From: Amorphophallus konjac
Taxonomy: Eukaryota; Streptophyta; Magnoliopsida; Alismatales; Araceae
Direction of reading: 5' to 3'
Assembly (NCBI GenBank): GCA_022559845.1
Contig: CM040125.1
Span: 328,297,829 to 328,361,828, forward strand
DNA: 64,000 nucleotides
Position 1 is the stretch's first letter. Each line of letters begins with the position of its first letter. The position numbers and the translations under genes were made by a program. Below, piece after piece: positions 61,527 through 64,000 of this stretch. A model generated the notes under the pieces. It had not been told where the DNA came from, searched no databases, and saw nothing but the letters and a program-made list of their open reading frames with translations.

Positions 61527-61545
61527 TTGGCGATGACGGTGGGAC
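61527..61545 (+). promoter_or_regulatory. Primer binding site, tRNA-Arg-like
   Basis: ATTGGCGATGACGGTGGGA follows the LTR closely. Tat/Ogre elements commonly have an ATTGGCGAC..GGGGA-type site complementary to tRNA-Arg. The match here is partial. Confidence 0.6.
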
Positions 61546-61779
61546 TCTTTTTGTTTTTAGGTTGATTACCCCTCCCTTTGGCACCCTCACGTGCCCCTCC
61601 CTTTAGCACCCCTGTGTGCCCCTCTTTCGTGCTCCACGTAGCACACTCCCCTTGTGCACCACACGCACACCCCTCACTAGATTAGCCAATTTTTAAAGTA
61701 TCCATAGCATTTTTTTTAGAAAAGAAATTTGATTTCTGTTACCAGGGCTGTCGATTCTCTGAACTGAATAGCGCCCCCT

Positions 61780-62295
61780 TTACTGTCGTCATTTATACAT
61801 ACAACGACTGTCCACACAGGCGTTGTTCCCATTTATTTTCCGCATTTTTGTCATTTTCCTAATTAACGCCCCTCTCAGAGGCGTCATTTCTGAATTCAAC
61901 GCCTCAAAGAAAGGCGTCATTTCTGGATTATTGTTCATTTCGTACGTTATTTTCTGGTTACTGTTTGCCGCATTTTGACGCCCCTTCCAGAGGCGTCATT
62001 TCAGAATTTAACGCCTCATAACAAGGCATCGCTTTCTGGTTACTGTTGGTTGATTGATAATTGACGCCCCTTACAGAGGCGTGTGTCACTCGTTCAACGC
62101 CTTATTATTCATATTTCCAGCACTGTTTACTACCATCTGACGCCCCTATATAGAGGCGTTATTTTTACAGACATCGCCTCACTCCAAGGCGCTATTTCAT
62201 TTTGATTGTTCTCTACTTACAATGTTCACAGTGATTAGCGACTGAGACTCAATCGCTGATTGTTCATATAGCGACTTCTGTGAAGTCGTCATTTG
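61780..62295 (+). repeat. Array of perfect GACGCC..GGCGTC hairpin modules in the leader
   Basis: Modules include AACGCCCCTCTCAGAGGCGT (61,865), AACGCCTCAAAGAAAGGCGT (61,898), GACGCCCCTTCCAGAGGCGT (61,978), GACGCCCCTTACAGAGGCGT (62,063) and GACGCCCCTATATAGAGGCG (62,140). They are often followed by CATTT. A variant, GCGACTTCTGTGAAGTCGTC, is at about 62,270. The six-base stems are exact in most copies, and the modules lie in the transcribed leader upstream of gag. Confidence 0.82.
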
Positions 62296-62827
62296 GTTCT
62301 GTCCCCATAGAACCTGGTTTGCTGCTGTGCTTTCATCTGTTGATTGCTATTACTGCTCATCTGATCATTATTTGCTTGATCTGCCTGCATTAGCAACATT
62401 TTAGGGCATTTGCTTGAGAGACCTCCTCTCTCTACACCCCTAGGATCTCACACCCCCCCTTGGTGAAGGAAGGACCCGCCTTTGAGCATTCCGTCTCATT
62501 GGACCGAAAATTCCTAAACCAAGTCTCCATACCCGTGGATTCCCTCACGTACGTCGGGCAGGTTGTACCTTTGAAGCACCTGGAGTATAGTTAACCCATA
62601 CGTTAGTAAGGAGAGAGAAAGAACCTAGTTAACCCAGAGATTATACCCAAACTCCTGACTGGGACCCACTTTCAAATGAGAGATTTCATTATGCTTTAAA
62701 ACTCATCTAATCCCCAAAGAAAACTTTAAAATCTTGCGCTCATTATAACTTGGGTGTGTATCTTGTTTAATTGGGTGATATCTCTTGATTACACTTGATT
62801 ATCGGGAAGTTATTTCTCTCCTTAAGC
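62296..62827 (+). other. Gag-proximal leader of the second element
   Basis: It contains the block at about 62,538-62,660 that matches 1,868-1,990 of the first element (CGTCGGGC, GGTTGTACCTTT, AGTTAACC). No open frame of note precedes the gag start. Confidence 0.55.
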
Positions 62828-64000
62828 ATGAAACTCCGTTCAGGTAAAATCATCAAAATCGCCAACTATGGGTATACCTACGATGGTTATGAGGAGGGTC
62901 AATCTGACCCATTCCATGAGGTCCCTCCTCAGGATCCCGCCTACTACGAGGGAAACTATTCTCCCTCTCCCACTCATTACCCTCAAGTCCACATGGTGGA
63001 CACTACTTCTCAGGAGGTTGAGCCTTCTTCACAGGCCCAACCTACCACTCAAAATACTCCTGGAGACACCTCCCCTTCTTTCAACTTCAATGATTTTCTG
63101 AAAGCTTTAACTCAGCTAGATGACTCCCAATGTCAAGCGGTCCAAGCCGCCTTAAAAGGAAAATCTTTCCCGTCATCTTCCAATCCTCCCCAGGCCGCGG
63201 GTGGCCATTCCTTCAATACCTCCAATGACCAAGCGGTCGCACCTAGGGTGCTTTCACGCCCACCAACTCCCGTCATGACTATGCCGGCTCAGCCGGCAAG
63301 TCACTCTATTGCTAGGCCTCAACAACCTCCGGTTCCTTAATTCTTAAGAAGGCTTATGCCAAATCAATACTCTTCTAATCCGGCCCCAGCCGAGTCCGAT
63401 ACCCACGCCATACTCCTCCAAAAAATTGCTAGTATGGAGGAGCAGCTGAAGAAGGTCACGACACCGAAGACCGCTCCCGAAGTTACTCTTCCCACTCTAC
63501 CAGTCTTTCACTTACCCCCATTCAAGATGCCGAATTTTCGGCGATATAATGGAACGGGCAATTCGTTCATCCATTTAAAAGATTTTATGTATGAGACATC
63601 GTTCTGGCAGGATAACAAGACCTCTCTAGCCTATCTCTTTAGGCGGTCTTTAGATGGTCCGGCACTGGAATGGTTTTACTCCTTGGAGCCGGCTGATGCC
63701 GGTGACTTTGATGTTGTTCAACGAAAGTTTCTGCAGAAGTACAAGGACCGTGTGGGTCCCTCCTTGTCTGTTACTGATTTGGTTGCCGAAAAAATGAAGC
63801 CCGAGGAGTACTTCATATCATTTGCCGATAGGTGGAGAGCCATGGCCAAAAGGTTGAAAGACACATTGTCGGAGACGGAGCAAGTCAAGATGAGCATATC
63901 AAACTCCACTCCACAGTTTCGTCATATCTTAGCCATGAACAAATTAAGCACCATGGAAGAGCTCTACGAGAGATCAAGGTATATACAAACACAGATGAAA
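62828..64000 (+). pseudogene. Gag of the second Tat/Ogre-like element, one in-frame stop, open at window edge
   Basis: The likely start is ATG 62,828 (MKLRSGKIIKIANYGYTYDG); an in-frame ATG at 62,795 is less likely. A TAA at 63,338-63,340 interrupts after RPQQPPVP. The same frame then continues without break to 64,000: a short coiled region (LLQKIASMEEQLKKV), then LPPFKMPNFRRYNGTGNSFI, DGPALEWFYSLEPADAG, EKMKPEEYFISFADRWRAMA and ELYERSRYIQTQMK. These are the capsid core motifs of Ty3/Gypsy gag, and the first element's gag has the same order. Apart from the one stop there is no damage in about 390 codons. ATG 63,356 could restart the capsid part. Confidence 0.87.

Larger units (their letters stand above)
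60070..64000 (+). mobile_element. Second Tat/Ogre-like Ty3/Gypsy element, 5' part (runs off the window)
   Basis: In order: an LTR, a tRNA-Arg-like primer site, a 1.27-kb leader with palindromic modules, and a gag frame that is still open at the window edge. The leader block GTCGGGCAGGTTGTACCTTT (from about 62,555) and the gag match the first element of this window. The protein and primer-site type are those of the Tat/Ogre group. Whether it carries pol is outside the window. Confidence 0.8.

Overview
The window is a stretch of flowering-plant nuclear DNA dominated by nested LTR retrotransposons. It holds one clear intact host gene, an R2R3-MYB on the minus strand at 45.2-47.2 kb. The evidence for a plant is the Ty3/Gypsy (Tekay-type with chromodomain, and Tat/Ogre-like) and Ty1/Copia proteins, the plant R2R3-MYB with its standard 130-bp middle exon, and many MITE-like elements and TA/CA/GA microsatellites. 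The GC-rich third MYB exon could fit a non-grass monocot, but the species cannot be fixed from the sequence.

Layout. (1) 1-10,832: 3' part of a large Tat/Ogre-like element with a broken gag, a long proline-rich and unassigned part, no visible reverse transcriptase or integrase, and a 1.92-kb 3' LTR (8,910-10,832). It ends inside an older LTR, whose remnants lie at 10,833-11,670 and 19,749-20,059. (2) 11,671-19,743: a complete gag-only (TR-GAG type) element with two 3.36-kb LTRs, a tRNA-iMet primer site, a polypurine tract and a perfect 5-bp target duplication, inserted in that same older, related LTR. (3) 20,772-34,090: a minus-strand Copia element split by a 9.7-kb minus-strand Tekay-type chromovirus (21,320-31,021) with a perfect 5-bp duplication. 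The 5' LTR of the Copia element abuts an orphan exon of ATP sulfurylase (34,091-34,231). (4) 34.2-44.9 kb: gene-poor DNA with a candidate solo LTR, MITEs (one hAT-type with a perfect 8-bp duplication) and large microsatellites. (5) 45,194-47,195: MYB gene of the subgroup 14 (RAX/MYB36) type, followed by about 2 kb of GC-rich 5' flank. (6) 49,517-52,338: a solo Gypsy-type LTR with a 165-bp tandem repeat. (7) 52.4-60.0 kb: AT-rich intergenic DNA with MITEs and a possible gene fragment at 57.3-57.95 kb. (8) 60,070-64,000: the 5' LTR, primer site, leader and gag start of a second Tat/Ogre-like element that runs off the window.

Apart from the MYB gene the protein-coding content belongs to transposons, and nearly all of it carries in-frame stops. 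The most unusual pattern is that three retroelement families each carry arrays of short GC-rich imperfect palindromes (forms of ACGGNC..GNCCGT or GACGCC..GGCGTC) in LTR or leader DNA. I know of no named function for these.
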